64,000 nt of DNA from contig NZ_JACJIM010000009.1 in assembly GCF_014138435.1 (NCBI RefSeq), forward strand, positions 62,001 through 126,000. Direction: 5' to 3'. Origin of the DNA: Methylobacterium fujisawaense (GTDB lineage Bacteria > Pseudomonadota > Alphaproteobacteria > Rhizobiales > Beijerinckiaceae). Of the stretch, positions 45,287 to 53,618 are shown piece after piece (within the stretch, counting starts at the first letter, position 1; each line of letters starts with the position of its first letter). Under the pieces are notes generated by a model that was not told the origin of the DNA, searched no databases, and saw nothing but the letters and a program-made list of their open reading frames with translations. The position numbers and the translations under genes are program-made.

Positions 45287-46065
45287 CGGGCGCTCCCCTT
45301 GTAGGCGGCGAGCCAGCCGAGGCCCGCGACGGTGTCGGCGGCCGGGATGTACTCGCAGCCGACGAAGCCGCGGTAGCCGAGCCGGTCCAGCTCGTCGAAC
45401 AGGAAGAAGTCGTTCATCTCGCCGGTTCCGGGCTCGTGGCGCTCGGGCACGCTCGCCGTCTGGACGTGGCCGATGATCGGCATCAGGGCGCGCAGCCGCA
45501 TGGTCACGTCGCCGTGCAGGATCTGGCAATGGTAGAGGTCGAACTGCAGCTTCAGGTTCGGCAAAGCCAGCTCACGGATCAGGTCCGCGGCGCGGCCGAA
45601 ATCGTTGAGGAAGTAGCCCGGCATGTTCCGGCCGTTGATCGGCTCCAGGACGAGGTCGAGGCCGGCGTGGGCGAGCCGCTCGGCCGTCCAGGTCACGGCC
45701 CGACGGTAGGATTCGGCGGCCTTGGGATCGTCCCAGGGGGCGAGGCCCGCCATGAGGTGAAGCCGGCCCACGCCGGTCGCCTCGGCGTAGCGGAGCGCCG
45801 TGTCGACACCCGCCTTCAGCTCGTCGAACCGCTCGGGGAAGGCGGCGATCCCGCGCTCGCCCCCGGCGAAGTCGCCCGGCGGCAGGTTGAACAGCGCCTG
45901 GGTCAGGCCGTTCGCCCGGAGCCGCGCGCCGATGGCCTCGGGCGGATGCTCGTAGGGGAACAGGAACTCCACGGCGTCGAACCCGGCGCGGGCCGCAGCC
46001 TCGAACCGGTCGAGGAACGGCACCTCGTTGAACATCAGGCTGAGGTTGGCGGCAAAGCGCGGCAT
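45283..46065 (-). CDS. otnI: 2-oxo-tetronate isomerase (hydroxypyruvate isomerase family)
   Basis: 260 residues, xylose-isomerase-like TIM barrel. Start MPRFAANLSLMFNEVPFLDR is the Hyi/OtnI signature; metal-binding acids lie in LVLEPINGRNMPGYF, LQFDLYHCQ and the final GCEYIPA. Converts 2-oxo-tetronate to 3-oxo-tetronate for OtnK. ATGA overlap with otnK; upstream, a palindromic repeat separates it from ltnD. Confidence 0.92.
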   Translation of the reverse strand: MPRFAANLSLMFNEVPFLDRFEAAARAGFDAVEFLFPYEHPPEAIGARLRANGLTQALFNLPPGDFAGGERGIAAFPERFDELKAGVDTALRYAEATGVGRLHLMAGLAPWDDPKAAESYRRAVTWTAERLAHAGLDLVLEPINGRNMPGYFLNDFGRAADLIRELALPNLKLQFDLYHCQILHGDVTMRLRALMPIIGHVQTASVPERHEPGTGEMNDFFLFDELDRLGYRGFVGCEYIPAADTVAGLGWLAAYKGSAR

Positions 46066-46134
46066 TCTTTTGGGACTCCCTGCCCGATCCTTAGAAACGC
46101 GACGATCCGCTCAGCGGACCACGATCCAACCCAA

Positions 46135-46214
46135 TCCCCGCATCCTGAGGTGCCGGAGCGCAGCGGAGGCCGCGAAGGCGGCCCGCTGGCGCGGGCACCT
46201 CAGGATGAGGAAGC
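46135..46214. repeat. Short copy of the CTCATCCTGAGGTGC palindromic repeat inside the tetronate cluster
   Basis: GCATCCTGAGGTGCCGGAGC (46139-46158) pairs with GCACCTCAGGATG ending at 46207; the copy is internally shortened. It fills the otnI-ltnD gap. Confidence 0.8.
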
Positions 46215-46232
46215 GGGTGGGATCAGGCCTCC

Positions 46233-47141
46233 TCAGGCCGTCCCCGGCAGCTTCGCCCCCGAGACCTGCGCGTAGAGCCGCGCCACGGAGGCGTCGTCGT
46301 CGCGGCCCATGCCGGCGCCGGACGCCATCAGGAACATTTGGAGCGCTGCGGCCGCCACCGGGACCGGATACTTCTCCGCCCGGGCCATGTCCTGCACGAT
46401 GCCGAGATCCTTGACGAAGATGTCGACCGCGCTCTTCGGGCTGTAATCCGCGTCTAGGATGTGGGGCACCCGGTTCTCGAACATCCAGGAATTGCCGGCC
46501 GACTTGGTGATCACCTCGTAGACGCGCCGGAGATCGAGCCCCTGCTTGGCCGCGAAGGCCATCGCCTCGCAGGCGGCGGCGATATGCACCCCGGCCAGCA
46601 GCTGGTTGATCATCTTGAAGGCCGCGCCCTGGCCGGCCGCGTCGCCGAGCTCGTAGAGCGTGCCCGCCATGGCATCGAGGGCGGGCCGCGCCTTGGCGAA
46701 GGCCGCCGCCGAGCCCGAGGCCAGGAAGGTCAGGCCGCCCTCGGCCGCGCGGGCGGCGCCGCCGCTCATCGGGGCGTCGAGATAGTGGCGGCCGGTGGCC
46801 TCCAGCCGGGCGGCGAGCGCGCGCGCGACGGCCGGATCCATGGTGGCGGAGGAGACGAACACCGCGCCCTCCGGCATCGCGGCGGCAGCCCCGTTCTCGC
46901 CGAACAGCACCGCCTCGGTCTGGGCGGCGTTGACCACCACGCTCACCACCACGTCGGCATCCCGGGCCGCCTCCGCGGGATTCGCGGCGCCCCGGCCGCC
47001 GGCCGCCGCGAAGCGCGCCACCGCCTCCGGGTTCACGTCGCAAGCGGCAACCGAGAAGCCCGCCCGCAGGAGCGAGCCGGCCATGCCGGAGCCCATGGAG
47101 CCCAGGCCGATCACCGCGGCGCGGTGTGTTGCTTTGGTCAT
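46233..47141 (-). CDS. ltnD: L-threonate dehydrogenase (beta-hydroxyacid dehydrogenase family)
   Basis: 302 residues. NAD loop VIGLGSMGSGMAGSLLRAGF, substrate motif DAPMSGGAARAAEGGLTFLA, and catalytic Lys in GAAFKMINQLLAGVH. In the sugar-acid cluster context it is best read as LtnD, oxidising L-threonate to 2-oxo-tetronate; by sequence alone, 2-hydroxy-3-oxopropionate reductase is close. ATG 47141 has GGAG upstream. Confidence 0.85.
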   Translation of the reverse strand: MTKATHRAAVIGLGSMGSGMAGSLLRAGFSVAACDVNPEAVARFAAAGGRGAANPAEAARDADVVVSVVVNAAQTEAVLFGENGAAAAMPEGAVFVSSATMDPAVARALAARLEATGRHYLDAPMSGGAARAAEGGLTFLASGSAAAFAKARPALDAMAGTLYELGDAAGQGAAFKMINQLLAGVHIAAACEAMAFAAKQGLDLRRVYEVITKSAGNSWMFENRVPHILDADYSPKSAVDIFVKDLGIVQDMARAEKYPVPVAAAALQMFLMASGAGMGRDDDASVARLYAQVSGAKLPGTA

Positions 47142-47210
47142 CGGGGGCGGCTCCTGCATGGACTGGGAAGGGGGTTCGTTACGTCGCGTAGGGTGCATCC
47201 GGAGCCGCGC

Positions 47211-47394
47211 GTCTCCCTCCCCCCTCTGCGGGGGAGGGTGGCCCCCGAAGGGGGTCGGGAGAGGGGAGCGACGGTGCAGAAGGGAGCGTCAGCCTCCGTG
47301 AAGGTCGCACCCTTTCCTGAAACCGGGTTCCCCTCTCCCGACCCCTGCTGACGCAGGGGCCACCCTCCCCCGCAGAGGGGGGAGGGAGACCGGC
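47211..47394. repeat. Long near-perfect inverted repeat (MITE-like) upstream of ltnD
   Basis: Outer arms CTCCCTCCCCCCTCTGCGGG (47213-47232) and the complementary stretch ending GGAGGGAG (about 47389), continued inward by GTGGCCCC / GGGGCCAC and by GGGTCGGGAGAGGGGA / TCCCCTCTCCCGACCC. About 180 bp, no ORF. It lies between the transporter gene and ltnD. Confidence 0.8.
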
Positions 47395-47411
47395 GCGCTC
47401 GGCTCGAAGCC

Positions 47412-48734
47412 TCAGCGGTTGACCATCCGGGCCGGCGTGACGAACACGCAGACCGAGCCGACCACCAGCATCGCGGCGAGCGCGTACATGCCGGCGGCGG
47501 TGCTGCCGGTGGCGTCGCGCAGCGCCCCGATCACGTAGGGGCTGACGAAGCCGGCAAGATTGCCCACCGAGTTGATCAGGGCGATGCCGGCCGCCGCGCC
47601 GGCGCCGCTGAGGAACGCCGTGGGCAACGACCAGAACAGGGGCGAGCAGGTCAGCACGCCGGCCGCCGCCACCGAGAGGGCCGCCACCGCGATGGTGGTC
47701 GAGCCCGCGCTCGCCGAGACCACGAAGCCGACGGCGCCGAGCAGGGCCGGGACGATCAGGTGCCAGCGGCGCTCGCGCATCCGGTCGGCGCTGAGCCCGA
47801 ACAGGACCATCACGATGGCCGCGCACAGGAACGGGATCGCGCTGATCAGGCCGATGTTGAGATTGCCCTGCACGCCCGACGCCTTGACGATCGTGGGCAT
47901 CCAGAAGGTGAGGCCGTACTGCCCGGTCACGAAGGCGAAGTAGATGAGGCTCATGAACCACACGCGGCCGTTGCGGAACACGGTGGCGATGGAGTGCGGG
48001 CTCGATTCCTTGCCCCGGTTGTCGGCGGCGATGTCGCGCTCCAGGAGCTCCTTCTCGGCGTCGCTCAGCCACTTCGCCTCGGCCGGGCGGTTGTCGAGGT
48101 AGAAGAACACGGCGAGTCCGATGAGCACCGCCGGCACCGCCTCGATCAGGAACATCCACTGCCAGCCGGACAGGCCCTGGGCGCCGTTGAACGCGTCCAT
48201 GATCCAGCCGGAGAGCGGGTTGCCGAAGATCCCCGAGATCGGGATCGCCGCCATGAACACCGCGATCACCTTGGCGCGGCGATGGGCCGGGAACCACGAC
48301 GTCGTGTAGAGGATCACGCCCGGATAGAAGCCGGCCTCGGCCAGCCCGAGCAGGAAGCGCATCCCGTAGAAGCTCCACTCGGAGTTCACGAACAGGAACG
48401 CGCCGGAGATGATTCCCCAGGTGATCATGATCCGGGCGATCCACACCCGCGCGCCGACCCGGTGCAGGATCACGTTCGAGGGCACCTCGAACAGGAAGTA
48501 GCCGAGGAAGAAGATCCCGGCACCGAGGCCATAGACCGTCTCGGAGAACTTCAGCTCCTGGGACATCTGGAGCTTGGCGAAGCCGACATTCACCCGGTCG
48601 AGATACGCCACCACGTAGCAGAGCATCAGGAACGGCACGAGGCGCCAGAACACCTTCGCGTAGGTGCGGTCGGCGAAGGACTTTTCGTCCGCGGGCGCGG
48701 TGGCGCCCCCCAGCGGAGCGGCTTGGACCGGCAT
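47412..48734 (-). CDS. MFS transporter, anion:cation symporter type
   Basis: 440 residues with about twelve hydrophobic helices. Contains the ACS-family string CYVVAYLDRVNVGFAKLQMS, GLGAGIFFLGYFLFEVPSNV and RFLLGLAEAGFYPGVILYTT, as in transporters for sugar acids such as tartrate, gluconate or glucarate. Its position at the head of the cluster suggests import of erythronate and threonate. GAGGGAG precedes ATG 48734, and a perfect palindrome lies about 100 bp upstream. Confidence 0.88.
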   Translation of the reverse strand: MPVQAAPLGGATAPADEKSFADRTYAKVFWRLVPFLMLCYVVAYLDRVNVGFAKLQMSQELKFSETVYGLGAGIFFLGYFLFEVPSNVILHRVGARVWIARIMITWGIISGAFLFVNSEWSFYGMRFLLGLAEAGFYPGVILYTTSWFPAHRRAKVIAVFMAAIPISGIFGNPLSGWIMDAFNGAQGLSGWQWMFLIEAVPAVLIGLAVFFYLDNRPAEAKWLSDAEKELLERDIAADNRGKESSPHSIATVFRNGRVWFMSLIYFAFVTGQYGLTFWMPTIVKASGVQGNLNIGLISAIPFLCAAIVMVLFGLSADRMRERRWHLIVPALLGAVGFVVSASAGSTTIAVAALSVAAAGVLTCSPLFWSLPTAFLSGAGAAAGIALINSVGNLAGFVSPYVIGALRDATGSTAAGMYALAAMLVVGSVCVFVTPARMVNR

Positions 48735-48826
48735 GGCGTTCTCCCTCGCCCATACGCTCGCGCGGATGGGCGGATCATGGTCTTCACCGCTCGTCGGGCG
48801 GCGCTGGGGCGGTGCCATATCGCCTT

Positions 48827-48842
48827 TTGGCAGCGCTGCCAA
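48827..48842. promoter_or_regulatory. Perfect 16-bp palindrome, candidate LacI-family operator
   Basis: TTGGCAGCGCTGCCAA lies in the divergent gap between the transporter and the LacI-type regulator. A CG-centred-type palindrome of 14-16 bp is typical for LacI-family operators. A second inverted repeat, GACATA-N11-TATGTC, follows at 48854-48876 and may overlap promoter elements (CATTAT on the minus strand). Confidence 0.6.
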
Positions 48843-48912
48843 TCCGGTTGTGCGACATAATGCAGGCCGCTATGTCAGGGGCCGGATCGCTGAGGACGGT
48901 CTTCCCAATTGC

Positions 48913-49032
48913 ACCCTCATCCCGCGGTGGCGCAGCGCAGCGGAGGCCTCGAAGGAGCCCTCCAGGGAGCGCCGCGCCCTCTAAGGACCTTCTCCTTCGG
49001 GGCCCGGTCGCGCGGGCATCGCGCGATGAGGG
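48913..49032. repeat. Degenerate copy of the CTCATCCTGAGGTGC palindromic repeat
   Basis: CACCCTCATCCCGCGGTGGC with GCAGCGGAGGCCTCGAAGGAG on the left, and CATCGCGCGATGAGGGTGCG on the right; the outer arms still pair. It lies in the leader of the regulator gene. Confidence 0.7.
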
Positions 49033-49088
49033 TGCGGATGGGCGATGCGACGGACGTCATCAGAGACCGCGCCGGGAGAAGCGGGGCC

Positions 49089-50096
49089 ATGGACGAATTC
49101 CAGCCGCCGGGGCGGCTCGTGACGCTCACCGACGTGGCCCGTGAGGCCGGGGTCGGCGAGAGCACGGTCTCGCGGGTCCTGCGCAACCACGGCTCCTATT
49201 CCAAGCGCGCCGGCGCGCGGGTGGCGGAGGCGGTGGCCCGGCTCGGCTACGTGCCGAACCGCCTCGCCGGCAGCCTCGCCGGCCAGGGGGCGAGCGCGCG
49301 GCTCGTGGGCGTCGTCATCCCGTCGCTCGCCAACGTGGTCTTCCCCGACCTGCTGCGCGGCCTGACATCGGCGCTCGACGCCGAGGGCATCCCCTGCGTG
49401 ATCGGGGTGAGCGAGTACGATCCGGACCGGGAGGAGGCGCTGGCCGCCGCGCTCCTGTCGTGGCGGCCGGCGGCGCTGCTGCTCACCGGGCTGGAGCACA
49501 ATCCCGGGACGGTGGCCCTCGCCAGGGCCGGGGGCGTGCGCGTCGTCGAGATGATCGACACGGATGGCGACGGGATCGACACGGTGGTCGGGTTCTCCAA
49601 CCGGGCCGTGGGGGCGGCGAGCGCCCGTCACCTCGTCGCGCGGGGCTACCGCCGCATCGCCTATCTCGGCCACGACTTGCGCATAGACGTGCGGGCGGGC
49701 AAGCGGCTGGCCGGGTTCGAGGAAGCCCTGGCGGAGGCCGGGCTGGCGCTCCAGGCCCAGGAGATCCGGTCGGGGCCGTCCTCGCCGGCCTCGGGGCGGG
49801 CGGGGCTGGAGGCGCTGCTGGCGCGCCACCCGGATCTCGATGCCGTCTACTTCTCCAACGACGACATGGCGCTCGGCGGCTACTTCGCCTGCCTGGCGGC
49901 GGGGCTCGCGGTCCCGGGGCGTATCGCGCTGTTCGGCTTCAACGGGCTCGACTTCGCGGCGGCGATGCCCCAGCCCCTCTCGACGGTGCGCACGCCGCGC
50001 CTGGAGATCGGCCGGCGGGCCGCCGCGTGCCTGACCGATCAGAGTCCAAAGAAAATCGATCTCGGGTTCGAGCTGATCGAGGGAGCGACCGCATGA
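49089..50096 (+). CDS. LacI-family transcriptional regulator of the tetronate cluster
   Basis: 335 residues. N-terminal helix-turn-helix and hinge VTLTDVAREAGVGESTVSRV then LGYVPNRLAGSLAG, followed by a periplasmic-binding-protein-like effector domain (VGVVIPSLANVVFPDLLRGL to AVYFSNDDMALGGYFACLAA). Divergent from the transporter and coupled to otnC by an ATGA overlap, so it very likely controls this cluster in response to a pathway acid or intermediate. ATG 49089 follows GGGAGAAG; ATG 49038 would add 17 residues. Confidence 0.9.
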   Translation: MDEFQPPGRLVTLTDVAREAGVGESTVSRVLRNHGSYSKRAGARVAEAVARLGYVPNRLAGSLAGQGASARLVGVVIPSLANVVFPDLLRGLTSALDAEGIPCVIGVSEYDPDREEALAAALLSWRPAALLLTGLEHNPGTVALARAGGVRVVEMIDTDGDGIDTVVGFSNRAVGAASARHLVARGYRRIAYLGHDLRIDVRAGKRLAGFEEALAEAGLALQAQEIRSGPSSPASGRAGLEALLARHPDLDAVYFSNDDMALGGYFACLAAGLAVPGRIALFGFNGLDFAAAMPQPLSTVRTPRLEIGRRAAACLTDQSPKKIDLGFELIEGATA

Positions 50097-50773
50097 GCGA
50101 CGAGAGCCGGCTGCGCGAAGACATCTGCCGCTACGGCCGCTCGCTGTTCGAGCGCGGCCTGACGCCGGGCTCGTCCGGCAACATCTCGCTGCGCCTGCCC
50201 GACGGCGGCTGGCTGGTGACGCCAACCAACGCGTCCCTCGGCTTCCTCGACCCGGCGCGGATCTCCCGGCTGGACCAGCAGGGGCGCCTCGTCTCGGGCG
50301 ACAAGCCCACCAAGGAGATCCCGCTGCACGGCGCGCTCTACGAGAGCCGCAGCGAAGCGAAGGCGATCGTCCACCTGCACTCCACCCACGCGGTGGCGGT
50401 CTCGATGCTGCCGGAGATCGACCCGCGTCAGGTCCTGCCGCCGCTGACGCCCTATTACCTGATGCGCACCGGCGGCACGGCGCTGGTGCCCTATTACCGA
50501 CCCGGCGACCCGGCGGTCGCGGACGCGATCCGGGGGCTCGCCGGCCGGTACAGTTCGGTGCTGCTCGCCAATCACGGCCCGGTGGTGGCCGGGGACAGCC
50601 TGGAGGGCGCGGTCTTCGCCACCGAGGAGCTTGAGGAGACCGCCAAGCTCTACCTGCTGCTCCGCAACCTCAACCCGCGGCAGCTGAGCCCCGGGCAGGT
50701 GGCCGATCTGGTGAGCCATTTCGGCCTGACCCTGCCGGAGCCGGAGGACCATGCCGGGCACGATCACGGGTGA
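50093..50773 (+). CDS. otnC: 3-oxo-tetronate 4-phosphate decarboxylase (class II aldolase family)
   Basis: 226 residues. AraD/FucA-type zinc enzyme: NISLRLPDGGWLVTPTNASL, the metal His pair in IVHLHSTHAVAVSML and the later LLANHGPVVAGDSLEGAVFA. OtnC splits 3-oxo-tetronate 4-phosphate to dihydroxyacetone phosphate and CO2, the last step of the pathway. Its ATG lies inside the regulator stop, so the regulator and OtnC are made together, apart from the other enzymes on the opposite strand. A His-rich tail (HAGHDHG) ends the protein. Confidence 0.92.
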   Translation: MSDESRLREDICRYGRSLFERGLTPGSSGNISLRLPDGGWLVTPTNASLGFLDPARISRLDQQGRLVSGDKPTKEIPLHGALYESRSEAKAIVHLHSTHAVAVSMLPEIDPRQVLPPLTPYYLMRTGGTALVPYYRPGDPAVADAIRGLAGRYSSVLLANHGPVVAGDSLEGAVFATEELEETAKLYLLLRNLNPRQLSPGQVADLVSHFGLTLPEPEDHAGHDHG

Positions 50774-50810
50774 GGGGGGCCCTCAGCGGTCTGTGCGAAG
50801 GCGCAACGCG

Positions 50811-50912
50811 CCCACTCTCCCATGCGGGAGAGGGTCGGGGTGAGGGATCGGGTCTTTCCGGTGAGGTCGCACCCCTCACCCTGTCCCTCTCCCGCACGGG
50901 CGAGGGGACCCG
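50811..50912. repeat. Second inverted pair of REP-like palindromes
   Basis: CTCTCCCATGCGGGAGAG and CCTCTCCCGCACGGGCGAGG with outer GGGGTGAGGG / CCCTCACCC tails, same family and arrangement as at 562-699. It lies between convergent otnC and glyS. Confidence 0.75.
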
Positions 50913-50954
50913 CGCTCCGTTCAGATGGCGATTGTCCGCGGGGAAGGCTCCGCC

Positions 50955-53054
50955 TCACCCCTCGATCTTCGCGAACTCCGCCACCTCCCGCGTCGCGGCG
51001 CGCAGGGCGTTGAGCAGAGCCAAGCGGTTCTCGCGGAGCTTCGGATCGGGCGCGTTGACAGTGACGTCCTGGAAGAAGGCGTCCACCGGCGCGCGGAGCG
51101 TGGAGAGCGCCTGCATGGCCCCGGCGAAATCCTCGCGGGCGACCGCCGCCGAGGCGGTCTCCCGGGCCTTCGCCAGCGCCTCGGCCAGCGCCCGCTCGGC
51201 CGGCTCGCCCGCGGCGGCGAGGGCGGCGTCGGGGGGGGCATCGTAGGCGCGGCCGTCCTTCTTTTCCTCGATGCGCAGGATGTTGGCCGCGCGCTTGTAG
51301 CCGGCCAGCAGGTTCTTCCCGTCCTCGGTGTCGAGGAACTGTCCGAGCGCCTCGACGCGGCGCACGACCATCAGCAGGTCGTCCTGGCCGGGCAGGGCGA
51401 AGACGGCGTCGATGAGGTCGTGGCGGGCGCCCTGGTCGCGGAGGTAGACCTTGAGGCGGTCCGCGAAGAAGCCGAGGAGATCCCCGGCATCCGCACCGGC
51501 CCGCCCGGCGAGGCCGCGATCCGCCGCGCCGACCTGCTCGAGAAGGCGCAGGCGCAAGCCGCGGTCGAGGATCAGCCGGATCACGCCCAGAGCCGCCCGG
51601 CGCAGGGCGAACGGGTCCTTGCTCCCCGTGGGCTTCTCGTCGATCGCCCAGAACCCCACCAGCGTGTCGAGCTTGTCGGCGAGCGCCACCGCGATGGAGA
51701 CCGGATCGCTCGGCACCCGGTCGGAGGGGCCGAGCGGCTTGTAATGCTCCTCGATGGCCGCGCAGACGCTGTCGTGCTCGCCCTGGAGCGCCGCGTATTT
51801 GCGGCCCATCAGGCCCTGGAGCTCGGGGAACTCGCCGACCATCTCGGTGACGAGGTCGGCCTTGGCGAGACGGGCGGCGCGCTCGGCGAGCGCCGGATCG
51901 GCCCCGACCAGAGTCGCGAGGTCCTTCGCCAGCGCGGCGATGCGGGCGATCCGCTCGCCCTGCGTGCCGAGCTTCTCGTGGAAGACGATGCTGTCGAGCT
52001 TCGGCAGCCGATCCTCCAAGCGGATCGCCTTGTCGGTCTCCCAGAAAAACTTCGCGTCCGACAGGCGCGCCCGGACCACCCGCTCGTTGCCGGCTGTGAT
52101 CGCCCGGCCGCCGTCGCTGGCGACGAGGTTCGAGACCAGGATGAACGCCGGCGCCAGATCCTCCGACCCGCCCTTGCGCAGGACGAAGCACTTCTGGTTC
52201 GCCCGGATGGTCGCCCGGATCGCCTCGGCGGGGATGTCGAGGAAGGCCTCGTCGAAGGAGCCCATCAGCACCACCGGCCATTCCACGAGGCCCGACACCT
52301 CCTCCAGCAGCCCCTCGTCCTCGACGAGGTCGAGGCCGCGGGCGAAGGCGAGGTCGCGGGCGTCGTGCAGGATCACGTCCTTGCGCCGGTCGGCGTCGAG
52401 GATGACCTTCGCCCGCTCCAGGGCCTGGATGTAGTCGTCGAACCGGCGCACCTCGATCGCCTCCGGGGCGAGGAAGCGGTGGCCGTAGGTCACCGTGCCG
52501 GCCGCGATCCCGCCGACCGCGAACGGCACGACCTCGGGGCTCTCGGTCTCCGGCCCGAAGGTCGCGACGATCGATTGCAGCGGGCGCACCCAGCGGAGGG
52601 ACCCCGGCTCCGCCGAGGCCGCGCCCCAGCGCATGGATTTCGGCCAGGGGAAGTTCTTGACGATCTCGGGCAGGAGCTCGGCCAGGACGTCCAGCGTCTC
52701 GCGGCCGGGCCGCTCGATCACCGCAAGGTAGAATTCGCCCTTCTTGGGATCGGTGACGGTCGTGGCCTGATCGAGGCTCGTCAGTCCCGCGCCCTTCAGG
52801 AAGCCCTGGACGGCCGCCTCGGGGGCGCCGACCCGCGGGCCGCGGCGCTCCTCACGCACGGCCTCGCCCCGGGCGGGGAGGCCGGCGATGTGCAGCGCCA
52901 GCCGGCGCGGCGTCGAGAACGCCTTGGCGCCCTCGTACAGGAAACCGCGCGCCACCAGGGCGTCGGTGACGAGCTTTTTCAGATCCTCCGCCGCGCGCCG
53001 CTGCATGCGGGCGGGGATCTCTTCCGAGCGGAGTTCGAGCAGGAGGTCGGGCAT
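50955..53054 (-). CDS. glyS: Glycyl-tRNA synthetase beta subunit
   Basis: 699 residues, close to E. coli GlyS (689). Start MPDLLLELRSEEIPARMQRR is the family N-terminus; EYLAVIERPGRET-type strand (GEFYLAVIERPGRET), KSMRWGAASAEPGSLRWVRP, FLSDAKFFWETDK-like (LSDAKFFWETDKAIRLEDRL) and FVSCHEKLGTQ-like (IVFHEKLGTQGERIARIAAL) motifs follow. Works with GlyQ, whose gene is upstream on the same strand, as an alpha2beta2 enzyme. A small periplasmic-protein gene is inserted between the two. Confidence 0.96.
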   Translation of the reverse strand: MPDLLLELRSEEIPARMQRRAAEDLKKLVTDALVARGFLYEGAKAFSTPRRLALHIAGLPARGEAVREERRGPRVGAPEAAVQGFLKGAGLTSLDQATTVTDPKKGEFYLAVIERPGRETLDVLAELLPEIVKNFPWPKSMRWGAASAEPGSLRWVRPLQSIVATFGPETESPEVVPFAVGGIAAGTVTYGHRFLAPEAIEVRRFDDYIQALERAKVILDADRRKDVILHDARDLAFARGLDLVEDEGLLEEVSGLVEWPVVLMGSFDEAFLDIPAEAIRATIRANQKCFVLRKGGSEDLAPAFILVSNLVASDGGRAITAGNERVVRARLSDAKFFWETDKAIRLEDRLPKLDSIVFHEKLGTQGERIARIAALAKDLATLVGADPALAERAARLAKADLVTEMVGEFPELQGLMGRKYAALQGEHDSVCAAIEEHYKPLGPSDRVPSDPVSIAVALADKLDTLVGFWAIDEKPTGSKDPFALRRAALGVIRLILDRGLRLRLLEQVGAADRGLAGRAGADAGDLLGFFADRLKVYLRDQGARHDLIDAVFALPGQDDLLMVVRRVEALGQFLDTEDGKNLLAGYKRAANILRIEEKKDGRAYDAPPDAALAAAGEPAERALAEALAKARETASAAVAREDFAGAMQALSTLRAPVDAFFQDVTVNAPDPKLRENRLALLNALRAATREVAEFAKIEG

Positions 53055-53106
53055 GGCGCGGCCATATCGCCGCGCCGCACCCCTGTCGAGGGTCGACGGC
53101 CCAGGC

Positions 53107-53550
53107 TCAGCGCGCCTCGCCCTTGAGGATGGTCGTGAGCTGCCACTTGCGGTCGCCGATCGCGTGGGCGTCGGAGACCTTCCAGCCGCCATCCTCGCGC
53201 ACGAGGTCGTAGACGATCGCCTTCGAGCCGTCGCCGCCCTTGCGCTCCACCGTGACCTTCGCTTGGTCCTTGCCCTCGGTGGCCTCCTTGAAGGTCAGGT
53301 TCTTCACCGTGTCGGGCTTCAGGGGCTCGCCGTTGAGGCGGTAGTCGAAGTCGAGGTTGCCGGTGGCACCGTTGGCCTGCTTCGCGTCGGCGTCGAACAG
53401 GCCCTGCAGGCGCTTCGAGTACACGGAGGAGTGATTCGGGTGCGGCTCGGCGTAGAGCTTCTTGACCGTGGCCTCAGGCCCGGGATCGGCCGCCAGCGCG
53501 GGGGCGAGGCCGAATCCGAGGAGGCTGAGGGCGAGGATCGTCTTCTTCAT
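53107..53550 (-). CDS. Small periplasmic protein, possibly DUF3828-like
   Basis: 147 residues. Signal peptide MKKTILALSLLGFGLAPALA, then a compact alpha/beta domain (ATVKKLYAEPHPNHSSVYSK, LDFDYRLNGEPLKPD, AIVYDLVREDGGWKVSDAHA). The spacing of the last part resembles NTF2-like/DUF3828 proteins, but I cannot be certain. It sits between glyQ and glyS (68 bp and 52 bp gaps) and is probably co-transcribed with them, although no functional link is evident. Confidence 0.65.
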   Translation of the reverse strand: MKKTILALSLLGFGLAPALAADPGPEATVKKLYAEPHPNHSSVYSKRLQGLFDADAKQANGATGNLDFDYRLNGEPLKPDTVKNLTFKEATEGKDQAKVTVERKGGDGSKAIVYDLVREDGGWKVSDAHAIGDRKWQLTTILKGEAR

Positions 53551-53618
53551 CACGAGGTTCCCGCGTCTGCGGACGCGCCGGAGCGCGCCGGTTGGCGGGG
53601 GTTGCAACGCGCGAAGGC

